In this document: positions 25,464 through 35,065 of the stretch, in pieces
How positions within the stretch are numbered: the first letter of the stretch is position 1
Layout of the letters: each line of letters begins with the position of its first letter
Assembly: GCA_958428235.1 (NCBI GenBank)
Contig: CAUAFG010000003.1
Coordinates: 1-64,000, forward strand
Origin: Faeciplasma sp900553675
GTDB taxonomy: Bacteria > Bacillota > Clostridia > Oscillospirales > Ruminococcaceae
DNA length: 64,000 nucleotides
Direction of reading: 5' to 3'
Translations under genes and position numbers: made by a program
Notes under the pieces: model-generated
What the model saw: only the letters and a program-made list of their open reading frames with translations
Database searches by the model: none
Told to the model about the DNA's origin: nothing

Positions 25464-28292
25464 CTACATTTTAAGCACCTTTTTAAGATATTCGCCGGTG
25501 AAGGATTTAGGATTTGCGGCGACTTCCTCCGGCGTTCCGGTTGCAACCACCGTTCCTCCACGAACTCCGCCTTCGGGACCCAGGTCGATGATGTAATCCG
25601 CGCACTTTATCACGTCTAAATTATGCTCGATTACAAGCACGGTGTTTCCGCTTTCGCAGAGCTGGGTGAGCATGGATATCAGCTTGCTAACGTCGTCGGT
25701 GTGCAGACCGGTTGTCGGCTCGTCCAGCACGTATATCGTCCTGCCGGTGGCTCGGCGTGAAAGCTCGGTTGCAAGCTTTACTCGCTGAGCTTCGCCGCCC
25801 GAAAGGGTTGTTGAGGGCTGACCAAGCTTTAGGTAGCCCAAGCCGACCTCATTCATGGTCTTTATCTTGCGATATATTTTTGGGATATTTTCAAAGAAGG
25901 TGCAGGCTTCCTCGATGGTCATGTCTAAAACCTCGGCGATGTTCTTGCCCTTGTATCTAACCTCGAGGGTCTCGCGGTTGTAGCGCGCGCCCTTGCAGAC
26001 CTCGCAGGGGACGTAAACATCCGGCAGGAAGTGCATCTCTATTTTGAGTATGCCGTCGCCCTCGCAGGCTTCGCACCGTCCGCCGCGCATATTAAAGGAG
26101 AATCTGCCCTGATTGTAGCCGCGCTTTTTAGCGTCCTGCGTCTGAGAGAAGAGCTCGCGGATGTCGTTGAAAACGCCGGTATAGGTGGCAGGGTTGGAGC
26201 GCGGGGTTCTTCCTATCGGCGACTGGTCGATGTTTATTATCTTGTCTAAATTTTCAAGACCTTCAATCTTTCTGAACTCGCCAGGAACGATTTTTGCACG
26301 GTTTAGCTTAACCGCAAGCTCTTTATATATGATTTCGTTGACAAGCGAGCTTTTGCCGCTTCCCGAAACGCCTGTAACGCAGGTGAAGGTGCCAAGCGGA
26401 ATCTTAACGGTGACGTTTTTAAGATTGTTCTCCCTCGCCCCGACAACCGTTAAAAAGCTGCCGTTGCCCGCTCTTCGGTGTTCGTGGACGGGAATGGTTC
26501 TTCTGCCGCTGAGATACGCTCCGGTTATCGAGCGCTTTGAGTTCATGATGTCCTCTATGCTTCCGGCAGCGACAATCTCTCCGCCGTGGATTCCCGCGCC
26601 TGGTCCTACGTCTACAATGTAATCCGCCGCGCGCATGGTGTCCTCGTCGTGTTCAACAACGATCAGGGTGTTGCCCAGATCGCGAAGGCGCTTTAACGAC
26701 TCTATAAGCTTGTCGTTATCACGCTGATGAAGACCTATGCTCGGCTCGTCAAGGATATAAAGCACGCCCACAAGCGAGGAGCCTATCTGGGTAGCAAGCC
26801 TAATTCTCTGGCTTTCGCCGCCCGAAAGCGTCGCCGCGGCTCGGGAAAGGGTGAGATAGTCCAGACCTACATTCTTCAAAAAGCCCAGGCGCGATTTTAC
26901 CTCTTTGAGTATCTGCGCGCCAATCATCTCTTCGCGGCTGGAAAGCTTTAGGTTTGTGACAAAATCAAGAGCTTCGGTTATGGAAAGGTCTGTAAGCTGG
27001 GCTATGTTCAGTCCGCCGACGGTTACGCCCAGTATCTCCTTTTTCAGTCTTTTGCCACCACATGTGCGGCACTTTACCTCGCTCATATACTCCTCTATCT
27101 TGGCTTTAACAGCGTCGCTGTCGGAGGAGCGATAGCGGCGTTCGAGGTTGTTAACAACCCCCTCGAATGGGGTTATCCAGTATCCCCCGCCGAACTCCGC
27201 AGGGCGCTTGAATTCAAGCTTCTGACCCTGTGTGCCGTGCAGGAAGATGCCTATAGCGTCTCTCGGCAGATCCTTTATAGGGGTGTCGAGGGATATGCCG
27301 TACTTTTCCGATAGTGCCTTATAGTAAATCATGGTAAACGAGCCGTCGTCAAGGGTGTTCCAGCCGTCTGCCCTTATGCCGCCCTCGCGGATGGTTAGCT
27401 CGTCGTTGGGGATGATTTTCTTTTCGTCAACCTGCAAAAACGAGCCTAAGCCTGTGCAATCGGGGCAGGCACCGTAGGGGTTGTTGAACGAGAACATTCT
27501 CGGCGAAAGCTCCTCGATGGACACTCCATGCTCCGGACAAGCGTAGTTCTGGGAGAAGAGCATCTCTTCCCCGCCTACAACGTCCACCCCGACAAGTCCT
27601 CCGGTCAGCGAGGTTACTATCTCAATACTGTCGGTAAGGCGGGAGCGGATGTCCGGCTTTATTACAAGCCTGTCCACGATTATTTCTATGGTGTGCTTTT
27701 TGTTCTTTTCAAGGCTTATCTTTTCGGAAAGATCGTAGACAATGCCGTCCACCCGCACCCTCACGTAGCCCGACTTTCTTGCCTGTTCAAGCTCCTTCTG
27801 ATACTCGCCCTTTCTGCCCCTTACAATCGGTGCCAAAAGCTGGATGCGCGTGCCCTCGGCAAGCTCCATTATCTTATCAACTATCTGGTCTACCGACTGC
27901 TTTTTGATTTCTCTGCCGCAGACCGGACAGTGCGGGACTCCTATTCTGGCATACAGCAGTCTTAAATAGTCGTATATCTCAGTGACCGTTCCCACCGTCG
28001 AACGCGGGTTGTTTGAGGTGGTCTTCTGGTCGATGGATATTGCCGGTGAAAGACCGTCAATCGAGTCGACGTCCGGCTTGTCCATCTGTCCCAAAAACAT
28101 TCTTGCGTAGGAAGAAAGGCTTTCGATATACCTTCGCTGACCGTCGGCAAATATGGTGTCAAAGGCAAGGGAGGACTTGCCCGAGCCGGAAAGTCCGGTA
28201 AAAACAATAAGCTTATCGCGCGGGATAGTCAGATCAACGTTTTTCAGATTGTGTTCCCTTGCGCCCTTAATTACAATTTCGTTGTTTGGCAT
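25464..28292 (-). CDS. uvrA: Excinuclease ABC subunit A
   Basis: 942 residues; damage-recognition ATPase of nucleotide excision repair. Two ABC modules: Walker A GLSGSGKSS near 33 and GVSGSGKSS near 640, signatures LSGGESQR and LSGGEAQR, and zinc fingers CPVCG, CPDC/CTG and CEACEGDG...CEVCKG. Start at ATG 28292 after AAAGGTGAT. It is 14 bp after uvrB and shares its LexA-controlled promoter. Confidence 0.97.
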   Translation of the reverse strand: MPNNEIVIKGAREHNLKNVDLTIPRDKLIVFTGLSGSGKSSLAFDTIFADGQRRYIESLSSYARMFLGQMDKPDVDSIDGLSPAISIDQKTTSNNPRSTVGTVTEIYDYLRLLYARIGVPHCPVCGREIKKQSVDQIVDKIMELAEGTRIQLLAPIVRGRKGEYQKELEQARKSGYVRVRVDGIVYDLSEKISLEKNKKHTIEIIVDRLVIKPDIRSRLTDSIEIVTSLTGGLVGVDVVGGEEMLFSQNYACPEHGVSIEELSPRMFSFNNPYGACPDCTGLGSFLQVDEKKIIPNDELTIREGGIRADGWNTLDDGSFTMIYYKALSEKYGISLDTPIKDLPRDAIGIFLHGTQGQKLEFKRPAEFGGGYWITPFEGVVNNLERRYRSSDSDAVKAKIEEYMSEVKCRTCGGKRLKKEILGVTVGGLNIAQLTDLSITEALDFVTNLKLSSREEMIGAQILKEVKSRLGFLKNVGLDYLTLSRAAATLSGGESQRIRLATQIGSSLVGVLYILDEPSIGLHQRDNDKLIESLKRLRDLGNTLIVVEHDEDTMRAADYIVDVGPGAGIHGGEIVAAGSIEDIMNSKRSITGAYLSGRRTIPVHEHRRAGNGSFLTVVGARENNLKNVTVKIPLGTFTCVTGVSGSGKSSLVNEIIYKELAVKLNRAKIVPGEFRKIEGLENLDKIINIDQSPIGRTPRSNPATYTGVFNDIRELFSQTQDAKKRGYNQGRFSFNMRGGRCEACEGDGILKIEMHFLPDVYVPCEVCKGARYNRETLEVRYKGKNIAEVLDMTIEEACTFFENIPKIYRKIKTMNEVGLGYLKLGQPSTTLSGGEAQRVKLATELSRRATGRTIYVLDEPTTGLHTDDVSKLISMLTQLCESGNTVLVIEHNLDVIKCADYIIDLGPEGGVRGGTVVATGTPEEVAANPKSFTGEYLKKVLKM

Positions 28293-28306
28293 ATAAATCA
28301 CCTTTG

Positions 28307-30271
28307 TTATTCTTTTCTGAGTTCTGCAATTTTATCTCTTAAATAAGCCGCCTGCTCAAAGTTGAGCTGTCGCGCGGCTTCGCGCATCTGCTTGGTCATC
28401 TTGTCTATCATTTCAAGGCGTTCGCGCTTGGTGTATTGCTTGCTTGCCTTGGGGATGTCCTTCTTGGAGGATATCTCAATAACGTCGCGGATTCCCTTTA
28501 TAATAGTTTTGGGAACGATTCCGTGTTCCTCGTTATAGTGCTGCTGAATTTCGCGGCGGCGTTCGGTTTCGGTGATAGCGCGCTCCATCGAGCCGGTAAC
28601 GCTGTCGGCATACATTATTACCTTTCCGCCTGCATTTCGTGCGGCACGTCCGATGGTCTGGATAAGCGAGCTTTCACTTCGCAAAAAGCCTTCCTTATCG
28701 GCGTCTAAGATTGCTATCAGCGAGACTTCGGGCAGGTCAAGACCCTCTCTTAACAGATTGATTCCAACCAAGACGTCAAATTCGCCCAAGCGAAGATCCC
28801 TTATAATTTCCATACGCTCCATTGTGTCTATAGAATGGTGCATATACCTTACCTTTATGCCCAGACCCTGCAAATATGCAGTTAAATCCTCAGCCATCTT
28901 TACGGTGAGGGTGGTTACAAGCACGCGTTCGTTTTTCTCGGTTCTTGCGTTTATCTCCATAACAAGGTCGTCTATCTGACCCTGAGTGGGCTTTACCTCA
29001 ATTATCGGGTCCAAAAGACCTGTCGGGCGGATTATCTGCTCGACAATTGCTTCCGATTCCTGCTTTTCAAACGGTCCCGGAGTTGCAGAGACGAACACCG
29101 CCGTTCCGACGTGAGAGTAAAACTCGTCAAAGGTCAGGGGGCGGTTATCGAGTGCAGAGGGAAGGCGGAAGCCGTATTCAATAAGCGTTTCCTTGCGCGC
29201 CCTGTCCCCTGCGAACATTCCCCTCACCTGTGGAAGTGCAACGTGCGATTCGTCCACTATCAGCAAAAAGTCCTTCGGGAAGAAGTCGAGCAGCGTAAAC
29301 GGCACAGCCCCCGGCTCGCGCCTTGCGAGAACCCTTGAATAGTTTTCAACTCCCGAGCAGAAGCCGACCTCCTGAAGCATTTCCATATCATAGCGCACGC
29401 GCTGTTCGATTCGCTGAGCTTCTATCAGCTTGTCGTTTTCCTTGAAGTACTCCACCCGCTCGCGCATTTCCTGCTCGATATCGTCTATAGCAGCGTTCAG
29501 GCGCTCCTTGCCGGTGATATAGTGGCTTGCAGGAAATATTGCGACATGGGCAAGGGTGCGAAGTATCTCGCCGGTGACGACGTTTATTTCTGATATGCGG
29601 TCGATTTCGTCGCCGAAGAACTCCACCCTTACTGCCGTTTCGTTTGAGCTTACAGGGAATATCTCAACAACATCCCCACGGACTCTGAAGCGGTTACGCT
29701 GAAAGTCGATGTCGTTTCGCTCATATTGGATGGTTACAAGCTGGCTTACAAGCTCGTCGCGTGATTTTGTCATCCCCTTGCGGATGGAGACTATCATGCT
29801 TTTGTATTCCTCGGGGTCGCCGAGGGAGTATATACATGAAACGCTGGCGACGATGACAACGTCCCGCCGTTCGCTCAGTGCTGCCGTTGCGGAGTGGCGC
29901 AGGCGGTCTATCTCCTCGTTTACCGAGGAATCCTTTTCGATATAGACGTCGGTGGATGGGATATAGGCTTCCGGCTGGTAGTAGTCGTAATAGGAAACAA
30001 AAAACTCAACCGCGCTGTTCGGGAAGAACTCGCGAAGCTCGGAGCATATCTGGGCGGCAAGGGTTTTGTTAGGCTCTAAAACCAAGGTCGGGCGGTTTAC
30101 CCGCTCTATTACGTTAGCCATCGTAAAGGTCTTGCCCGAGCCGGTGACTCCCATAAGGGTCTGCTTTTTCATGCCCTTGTTTATGCCCTCTACAAGCTTT
30201 TCTATCGCCTGCGGCTGGTCACCGGTTGGTTTAAATTCACTTTTTAGTTCAAATTTATTAGCGTATTCCAT
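28307..30271 (-). CDS. uvrB: Excinuclease ABC subunit B
   Basis: 654 residues; verifies damage and loads UvrC. Walker A GVTGSGKTFT near 41, the beta-hairpin YYDYYQPEAYIP near 95, helicase motifs DESHV and QTIGRAARN, and a C-terminal UVR motif (EAARQLNFEQAAYLRDKIAELRK) that binds UvrC. ATG 30271 follows AAAGG. First gene of uvrB-uvrA. Confidence 0.97.
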   Translation of the reverse strand: MEYANKFELKSEFKPTGDQPQAIEKLVEGINKGMKKQTLMGVTGSGKTFTMANVIERVNRPTLVLEPNKTLAAQICSELREFFPNSAVEFFVSYYDYYQPEAYIPSTDVYIEKDSSVNEEIDRLRHSATAALSERRDVVIVASVSCIYSLGDPEEYKSMIVSIRKGMTKSRDELVSQLVTIQYERNDIDFQRNRFRVRGDVVEIFPVSSNETAVRVEFFGDEIDRISEINVVTGEILRTLAHVAIFPASHYITGKERLNAAIDDIEQEMRERVEYFKENDKLIEAQRIEQRVRYDMEMLQEVGFCSGVENYSRVLARREPGAVPFTLLDFFPKDFLLIVDESHVALPQVRGMFAGDRARKETLIEYGFRLPSALDNRPLTFDEFYSHVGTAVFVSATPGPFEKQESEAIVEQIIRPTGLLDPIIEVKPTQGQIDDLVMEINARTEKNERVLVTTLTVKMAEDLTAYLQGLGIKVRYMHHSIDTMERMEIIRDLRLGEFDVLVGINLLREGLDLPEVSLIAILDADKEGFLRSESSLIQTIGRAARNAGGKVIMYADSVTGSMERAITETERRREIQQHYNEEHGIVPKTIIKGIRDVIEISSKKDIPKASKQYTKRERLEMIDKMTKQMREAARQLNFEQAAYLRDKIAELRKE

Positions 30272-30294
30272 CGATAAATCCTTTCGGGTTCTTA

Positions 30295-30306
30295 GAACAA
30301 ACGTTC
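30295..30306 (-). promoter_or_regulatory. LexA (SOS) box of uvrB-uvrA
   Basis: GAACAAACGTTC, a perfect GAAC-N4-GTTC, extended by one matching base on each side. It lies just after the -10 box, so LexA bound here would block transcription until DNA damage. Confidence 0.9.
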
Positions 30307-30312
30307 TATAAG

Positions 30313-30341
30313 ATAATATCACTAAAACTTCGTTTTGTCAA
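30313..30341 (-). promoter_or_regulatory. Sigma-A promoter of uvrB-uvrA
   Basis: Minus strand: TTGACA (30336-30341), 17 bp, TATTAT (30313-30318). Confidence 0.85.
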
Positions 30342-30372
30342 TAGCAAATTCGGGTTTATCGGCATTTTTTAC

Positions 30373-30413
30373 GAAAAAATATGCAGGACAGCTTATAATT
30401 GCGTCCTGCATAT
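30373..30413 (-). terminator. Terminator after the TSCPD gene
   Basis: Minus strand: ATGCAGGAC/GTCCTGCAT stem followed by TTTTTTCG. It insulates the uvrB promoter. Confidence 0.8.
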
Positions 30414-30445
30414 TCGATTCCATATTGTCCTTGACCGCAGCGGGC

Positions 30446-30688
30446 TTATCCGATGGTTTTAAGAGCCTGAGCAAGCTGGTCGGGGCAGGATGTGGACTTT
30501 GCGCCGCACTTTATTCCCTCTAACTTGGAAATAGCGTCTTCAACCTTCATGCCCTTTACGAGCGAGGAAATGCCCTTAAGGTTGCCGTTGCAGCCGCCGA
30601 CGAAGGAAACCTCCTCGATAACGCCGTCCTCAACGGTGATGTTTATTAGCCTTGAGCAGGTGCCTTTTGTAGTGTAAGTAATCTGCAT
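30446..30688 (-). CDS. TSCPD domain small protein (TIGR03905 type)
   Basis: 80 residues containing the diagnostic STSCPDQLAQAL at the C-terminus and further Cys at 11, 33 and 62. Matches the small stand-alone TSCPD family; a related domain is found at the end of vitamin B12-dependent ribonucleotide reductases. Function unknown. ATG 30688 is preceded by AAAGGAG. Last gene of a three-gene operon beginning at 32046. Confidence 0.88.
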   Translation of the reverse strand: MQITYTTKGTCSRLINITVEDGVIEEVSFVGGCNGNLKGISSLVKGMKVEDAISKLEGIKCGAKSTSCPDQLAQALKTIG

Positions 30689-30731
30689 GATTAAAACTCC
30701 TTTATATAAATTATTTTTTAACAACTGTAGG

Positions 30732-31049
30732 TTATTGCAGGCTGTCGCGATGGGAATTGCTTTTTATCTTTTTCAGGATACGCACAATCAGCCAAATCAC
30801 CCAGCCGACTGCGGACATAAACAGCAATAAGCCTGAGTACAAAGAAAGTATGACATATCCAACGCTGTCCCAACCTGACGAATAGTAAGTCATGACAAAG
30901 AAAAACGTTGTTAAAGCAAAAAGAATAACAGCAGGAATCAAGCGAATAGCTATGTTTTTTACCTTAAAGCATAGCAGCAGCTGAACAAGAAAAACCGCAG
31001 CCATAAGCAGATTTATTACTGCTGCATAATCAATTTCTTTGGGGAACAT
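30732..31049 (-). CDS. Small membrane protein, unknown
   Basis: 105 residues with three hydrophobic helices (about 12-30, 37-56, 66-92) and a basic tail KKIKSNSHRD. I do not recognise a family. ATG 31049 follows GAGG; a GTG two codons earlier is possible. It sits between the pseudouridine synthase and TSCPD genes on one transcript. Confidence 0.65.
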   Translation of the reverse strand: MFPKEIDYAAVINLLMAAVFLVQLLLCFKVKNIAIRLIPAVILFALTTFFFVMTYYSSGWDSVGYVILSLYSGLLLFMSAVGWVIWLIVRILKKIKSNSHRDSLQ

Positions 31050-31080
31050 ATGCACCTCATGCTTTTGATTCTTTCGTTAA

Positions 31081-32046
31081 TCAATCCCGCTTTCCGCCGG
31101 ACGGAAAATACTTTTTAAACCAGATATCCTTTATCTCAAACTCTCTGCCGCGAAGATAGTTAAGCTCGCCGAAGTCCTTATCATCAAGGAATTTAAGCTT
31201 ATATGCGCACAAAGCCTGAGTTTTAACGTTGTACTGGCGGTTGAGGTCGTTGATGCCGTACTTGCCGTCCCCCAGCAGCGGACAGCCGATATGCGCCATA
31301 TGCGCACGGATCTGATGGGTTCTGCCGGTGATCAGGTTTATCTCGCAAAGGCTGAGTCCTGCCTTGGAGGCAAGCACCTTATAGCCGGTGAGAATCTTTT
31401 TCGAGCCGCGAACCTCCTTGTTGTATATCCTTACGATATTGTCGGAGGAATTTTTTATGAGATACCCCTCCAGCGTTGCGGTTTCGGGTCTTGGCTCGCC
31501 CATTACCACACAGAGATACTTTTTCTCTATCCATCTTTCTTTTACAGCCTGATTGAGGATCCGCAGACTTTCGGCGGTCTTGGCGCAGATTACTATGCCC
31601 TGGGTGTTTCTGTCAAGACGGTTGCACAAAGACGGCGCAAAGCTTGCCTCGTTTTCGGGGAGATACTCGCCCTTTTGATAGAGATACTTTTTTATGCGAT
31701 TTATAAGGGTGTCCATAGCGCCCACGTTATCCTCATGCACAACAAGTCCGCAGGGCTTATTTACAAGCAGGATGTTATCGTCCTCATAAACAACCTCGAT
31801 ATTTGCGCTGACCGAAAGAAAATCGCTTTCGGAGGCAGCCGCAAAGAACTCGTCCCCTATGTACATAGCTAACACATCGCCCTCGGAAAGCTTGTCCGAT
31901 ATATCGCACCGCTTGCCGTTGAGCTTTATGCGCTTTAAGCGGATGTATTTATACATCAGGCTTTTGGGCAGCCGCGGGACTGCCTTTGTTATAAACTTAT
32001 CAAGACGCTGCCCGGCGTCGTTTTTTTGTATTGTAAAGCTTTTCAT
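31081..32046 (-). CDS. RluA-family 23S rRNA pseudouridine synthase
   Basis: 321 residues. N-terminal S4 RNA-binding domain (QRLDKFITKAVPRLPKSLMYKYIRLKRIKLNGKR, about 12-47) and a catalytic domain with the aspartate in CNRLDRNTQG (family form HRLDRxTSG) and the later RTHQIRAHMAHIGCPLLGD motif. RluC/RluD-like; exact target uridines cannot be told. ATG 32046 follows AAAAGGACAG. First gene of a three-gene operon. Confidence 0.92.
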   Translation of the reverse strand: MKSFTIQKNDAGQRLDKFITKAVPRLPKSLMYKYIRLKRIKLNGKRCDISDKLSEGDVLAMYIGDEFFAAASESDFLSVSANIEVVYEDDNILLVNKPCGLVVHEDNVGAMDTLINRIKKYLYQKGEYLPENEASFAPSLCNRLDRNTQGIVICAKTAESLRILNQAVKERWIEKKYLCVVMGEPRPETATLEGYLIKNSSDNIVRIYNKEVRGSKKILTGYKVLASKAGLSLCEINLITGRTHQIRAHMAHIGCPLLGDGKYGINDLNRQYNVKTQALCAYKLKFLDDKDFGELNYLRGREFEIKDIWFKKYFPSGGKRD

Positions 32047-32080
32047 ACTGTCCTTTTTTATCAATTAATAGTATAGATAT

Positions 32081-32109
32081 ATAATAGCCGTTTTGCTCGG
32101 ATTTGTCAA
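32081..32109 (-). promoter_or_regulatory. Sigma-A promoter of the pseudouridine synthase operon
   Basis: Minus strand: TTGACA (32104-32109), 17 bp, TATTAT (32081-32086). Confidence 0.8.
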
Positions 32110-32175
32110 TCTATAATTTTACACATAAATAAATAATAATTAAGAAAAATTAATGAAATGTAACCGGATTGTAGC

Positions 32176-32247
32176 TTGAAAACTCTGTGATATTGTGATA
32201 CAATAATTGCGGAGCAGATTCAGTTGCCGACGAGTGACTTCTGCTCC
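32176..32247 (+). promoter_or_regulatory. Promoter and leader hairpin of the CotH gene
   Basis: TTGAAA (32176-32181), 17 bp, TACAAT (32199-32204). The transcript would begin almost exactly with a perfect 8 bp stem, GGAGCAGA/TCTGCTCC (32211-32218, 32240-32247), which may stabilise the 5' end. Confidence 0.7.
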
Positions 32248-32296
32248 GGAATTAACAGGCATTAACGGCTTTATCGCCGCCGAAAGGACTCGTAAA

Positions 32297-34063
32297 ATGG
32301 ACGTTAAAATAAAAGCTTTTACCATATTATGCGCCGCCGCTCTTTTAACGGGAGCTCTCAGCGGATGCGCAAAAAGTGAAATTCCACAGTCTGATTCACA
32401 ATCGACCGACAGCACGGTTTCTCAGCCGTCTTCTCAGCCGGCGACTGTCAGCGACAATGTTCCGCAGTTTGTTATATCCCGCGAGACCGAGGCTTCTACT
32501 CAGCCGGTGCAGACTCAGGAGCAGCCGCCCATAACCGCTTCGGGCAACGGTATGGAACCCCCTCCCGCAACCGACGCTCCGCCGGTCACTCAGTCGCAGG
32601 ACACCGGCGAGGCGGTATCATCCCACAACATAAAGGTAACCGAATCCACCACCAACGCAAACGGCGAAATCGTTGACGACTGGCGCTCCGACCTTGTGTT
32701 CAACACCGAGGACCCCGACGAGCTTTACAATATGTTCGGGCTGAGCCGCTCGGAAAGGCAGCAGTACTATCAGAAGATTTCGCAGGAGTGCGAGTTTCCG
32801 ATTATCCACGTTTCCACCGAGGAAGAGCGCGAGGTGCTTTCAAAGGACAATTACGTCAACTGCCTTGTTGAAATCTTCAACTGCGAGGACGAGCTGAAAA
32901 TGGACGCCACCTCCGCCGGAATCCGCGTCAGAGGAAACGCCAGTGCATTTTATGGCGACGTTGACCAGCTCCGAAAAGAGGGCGCGCCCTATCGCATAAA
33001 GTTCACCCACAAGCAGTCGGTTTTAGGACTTAACGACAATGCGCGGTGCAAATCGTGGGTGCTTTTAAAGACATATGAAACAGGCGTGCGGGATCACCTT
33101 GCATTCGAGCTTGCACGCGCCATCAACGAGGGCAAATATTACGCATCCGATTCGCGCTTTGTTCAGGTATACATGAACGAAAAATACATGGGAATATACC
33201 TATTGTGCGAGCAGTGTCAGGAAAATCCCAACCGCGTTGCCATCAACGAATGTGAAGAGGGCTACACCGGCACCGACATCGGCTACTATGTTGAGCTGGA
33301 CAACTACTCCTACACCGAGGACTGGCGGTTTATGCTCAACTACAACAAGGAATCCATCACCGACGAAAGTGGAACATCGCGCGTGCCGAAGAGATATTAC
33401 TACACGGTTCGCAACGACATTTATTCCGAGGAGCAGCTTAAATTCATCGAGCGGTACTTTGAGGTATGCTACGAAATACCCATGCGCGCGATAAAATACG
33501 GCGAGTTCTACCGCCTTAACGACGATTTCAGCCTTACCCTTGCGCAGGACGAGTTCTCATCCGCCGAGGAATGTGTTTCGCAGGTGCTTGATTTGGAGTC
33601 GTTTGTGGATATGTATATCACATACGAAATTGTTAACGACCAGGACGTAGGCGGCGGAAGCTTCTTCTTTGCGGTGGACTTCGGAAACGTCTCGATGTAC
33701 AAAACCCTCACCTGCGTTTCTCCATGGGACTTTAGCTGGGCTTACACCGACTACAGCGCCAAGGCAAACGGCGGACTTTATGCCGCAAACTTTAAAGACA
33801 GCTACTTTGTAGATCACTGGGGCGACCGCTCCAACCCGTGGCTGATTCTTCTTTACTCCGCGGATTGGTTTAGGGATATGGTCAAGGAAAAATGGGTGGA
33901 GAGATACCCTGCAATCTTGGAAACTCTGGCGGAGGTCAGAAGCACCGTAAACACCTATTCGTCCGACTTTGACAAGGACGGCGCACACCGCGCTTCAAGG
34001 GCAAGAGCAACGTTAGACTGGACGGATTCGAGAGTTGAATATCTCAACGGTCTTTGGGGATAA
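32297..34063 (+). CDS. CotH-kinase family lipoprotein
   Basis: 588 residues. Signal peptide with lipobox TGALSGC (Cys24), a Ser/Thr/Gln/Pro-rich linker (about 27-125), then a CotH domain: GIRVRGNASAFY, the KFTHKQSVLGL...SWVLLKTYET segment, and SPWDFSWAYTDYS, which contains the metal-binding Asp region. CotH proteins are atypical protein kinases; spore-coat members are known, and extracellular lipoprotein forms occur in gut Clostridia. ATG 32297 follows GAAAGGA. Target unknown; no spore gene is nearby. Confidence 0.88.
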   Translation: MDVKIKAFTILCAAALLTGALSGCAKSEIPQSDSQSTDSTVSQPSSQPATVSDNVPQFVISRETEASTQPVQTQEQPPITASGNGMEPPPATDAPPVTQSQDTGEAVSSHNIKVTESTTNANGEIVDDWRSDLVFNTEDPDELYNMFGLSRSERQQYYQKISQECEFPIIHVSTEEEREVLSKDNYVNCLVEIFNCEDELKMDATSAGIRVRGNASAFYGDVDQLRKEGAPYRIKFTHKQSVLGLNDNARCKSWVLLKTYETGVRDHLAFELARAINEGKYYASDSRFVQVYMNEKYMGIYLLCEQCQENPNRVAINECEEGYTGTDIGYYVELDNYSYTEDWRFMLNYNKESITDESGTSRVPKRYYYTVRNDIYSEEQLKFIERYFEVCYEIPMRAIKYGEFYRLNDDFSLTLAQDEFSSAEECVSQVLDLESFVDMYITYEIVNDQDVGGGSFFFAVDFGNVSMYKTLTCVSPWDFSWAYTDYSAKANGGLYAANFKDSYFVDHWGDRSNPWLILLYSADWFRDMVKEKWVERYPAILETLAEVRSTVNTYSSDFDKDGAHRASRARATLDWTDSRVEYLNGLWG

Positions 34064-34136
34064 TATACCACCAAAAAACAATTGAGAATCGAGCATTTGC
34101 CCGACTCTTTTTATGCGGTAAATCATGACAAAGCAT

Positions 34137-34175
34137 AGAAAAAACTCCCCGCTTTAGGCGAGGAGCTTTTTTACT
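34137..34175. terminator. Bidirectional terminator between the CotH and wall-protein genes
   Basis: CTCCCCGC/GCGAGGAG stem with A-run before and TTTTTT after. Confidence 0.8.
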
Positions 34176-34200
34176 GTTAATTTGTGTTGCTTAAGAAAAA

Positions 34201-34806
34201 TTACTTTCTCTTGGAAACAACTACAGCAGCGGCTGCGATAGCCATAGGAAGAACTGCGAGAACGATACCGGTGTCAGCGGGAGTTTCGTCAGCAGCGGGA
34301 GCATCAGCAGCAGGTGCATCAGCAGCGGGAGCTTCGTCAGCAGGAGCATCAGCAGCAGGCTCGTCAGCAGCAGGAGCAGCGTCAACACCAACTACAGAAA
34401 GAACTTCAAGAGTGGTGTTTGCCGGGGGTGTTGCGTAGTCAGGACCCTTGATCATGATAACGGTAGGATCAGCAGTGCCCTGGATAGCGCCGGTAGAATC
34501 GATAACCATTTCGAGAGTAGCCTCAAAAGCACCGTCAACTACTTCAACAGTAGCAACTTCGGTAACTCTTCCGTTGTCGCCCGGTTCGGTAAGATAGAAT
34601 CTTAAAGCGGTGTTATCAGAAGTACCCTTAACGTTAAGAGTAACGGTTGCACCGTTAGAAACGTCTACACCTTCAGGAATGTTGATGACGATGTTAGCGT
34701 TTGCAGGGTAGGTAGCCTCACCGGTAAGGTCGATATCAGCGAAAACGTTAACGCTGAGAGCCATAACCATGATCATTGCCAAAGCGATTGATAAAATTTT
34801 CTTCAT
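34201..34806 (-). CDS. Secreted Ala/Asp/Pro-rich protein with wall-anchor-like end
   Basis: 201 residues. Signal peptide (MKKILSIALAMIMVMALSVNVFA), a beta-rich domain (about 24-140), a low-complexity tail of APAADAPAADE repeats, then PADTG, a hydrophobic helix and a terminal KRK. The end has the layout of a sortase signal, but PADTG is not the classical LPxTG. AAGGAGG precedes the ATG, and the promoter at 34851-34879 is near consensus. Function unknown; perhaps an abundant surface protein. Confidence 0.8.
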   Translation of the reverse strand: MKKILSIALAMIMVMALSVNVFADIDLTGEATYPANANIVINIPEGVDVSNGATVTLNVKGTSDNTALRFYLTEPGDNGRVTEVATVEVVDGAFEATLEMVIDSTGAIQGTADPTVIMIKGPDYATPPANTTLEVLSVVGVDAAPAADEPAADAPADEAPAADAPAADAPAADETPADTGIVLAVLPMAIAAAAVVVSKRK

Positions 34807-34850
34807 TTTTGTTTTCCTCCTTATAATATTTTGGTATTAAAACCTACTAT

Positions 34851-34879
34851 ATTGTACCATTTTAGAACGGCATAGTCAA
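34851..34879 (-). promoter_or_regulatory. Sigma-A promoter of the Ala/Pro-rich surface protein
   Basis: Minus strand: TTGACT (34874-34879), 17 bp, TACAAT (34851-34856). Confidence 0.8.
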
Positions 34880-35065
34880 GTGTCACTATAGCCAGATTTT
34901 TAAATAAGCAAGCCATTTATTGATTTCATCCGCCTTTTTATTCTTCCTCAACGATTCATTTTTATTCAAATCGTTATAATGCCCAATATTTTGTTGATAA
35001 ATTCGTTAAAAATCAATAATTGCTCAAGATGTAGTATTCTGTCATCCCGCGTTGCCGTCTGACGG
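34880..35065. other. AT-rich non-coding stretch
   Basis: Nothing recognisable apart from a short GCCGTC/GACGGC hairpin near 35055, just after the end of the M56 gene remnant. Confidence 0.4.
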
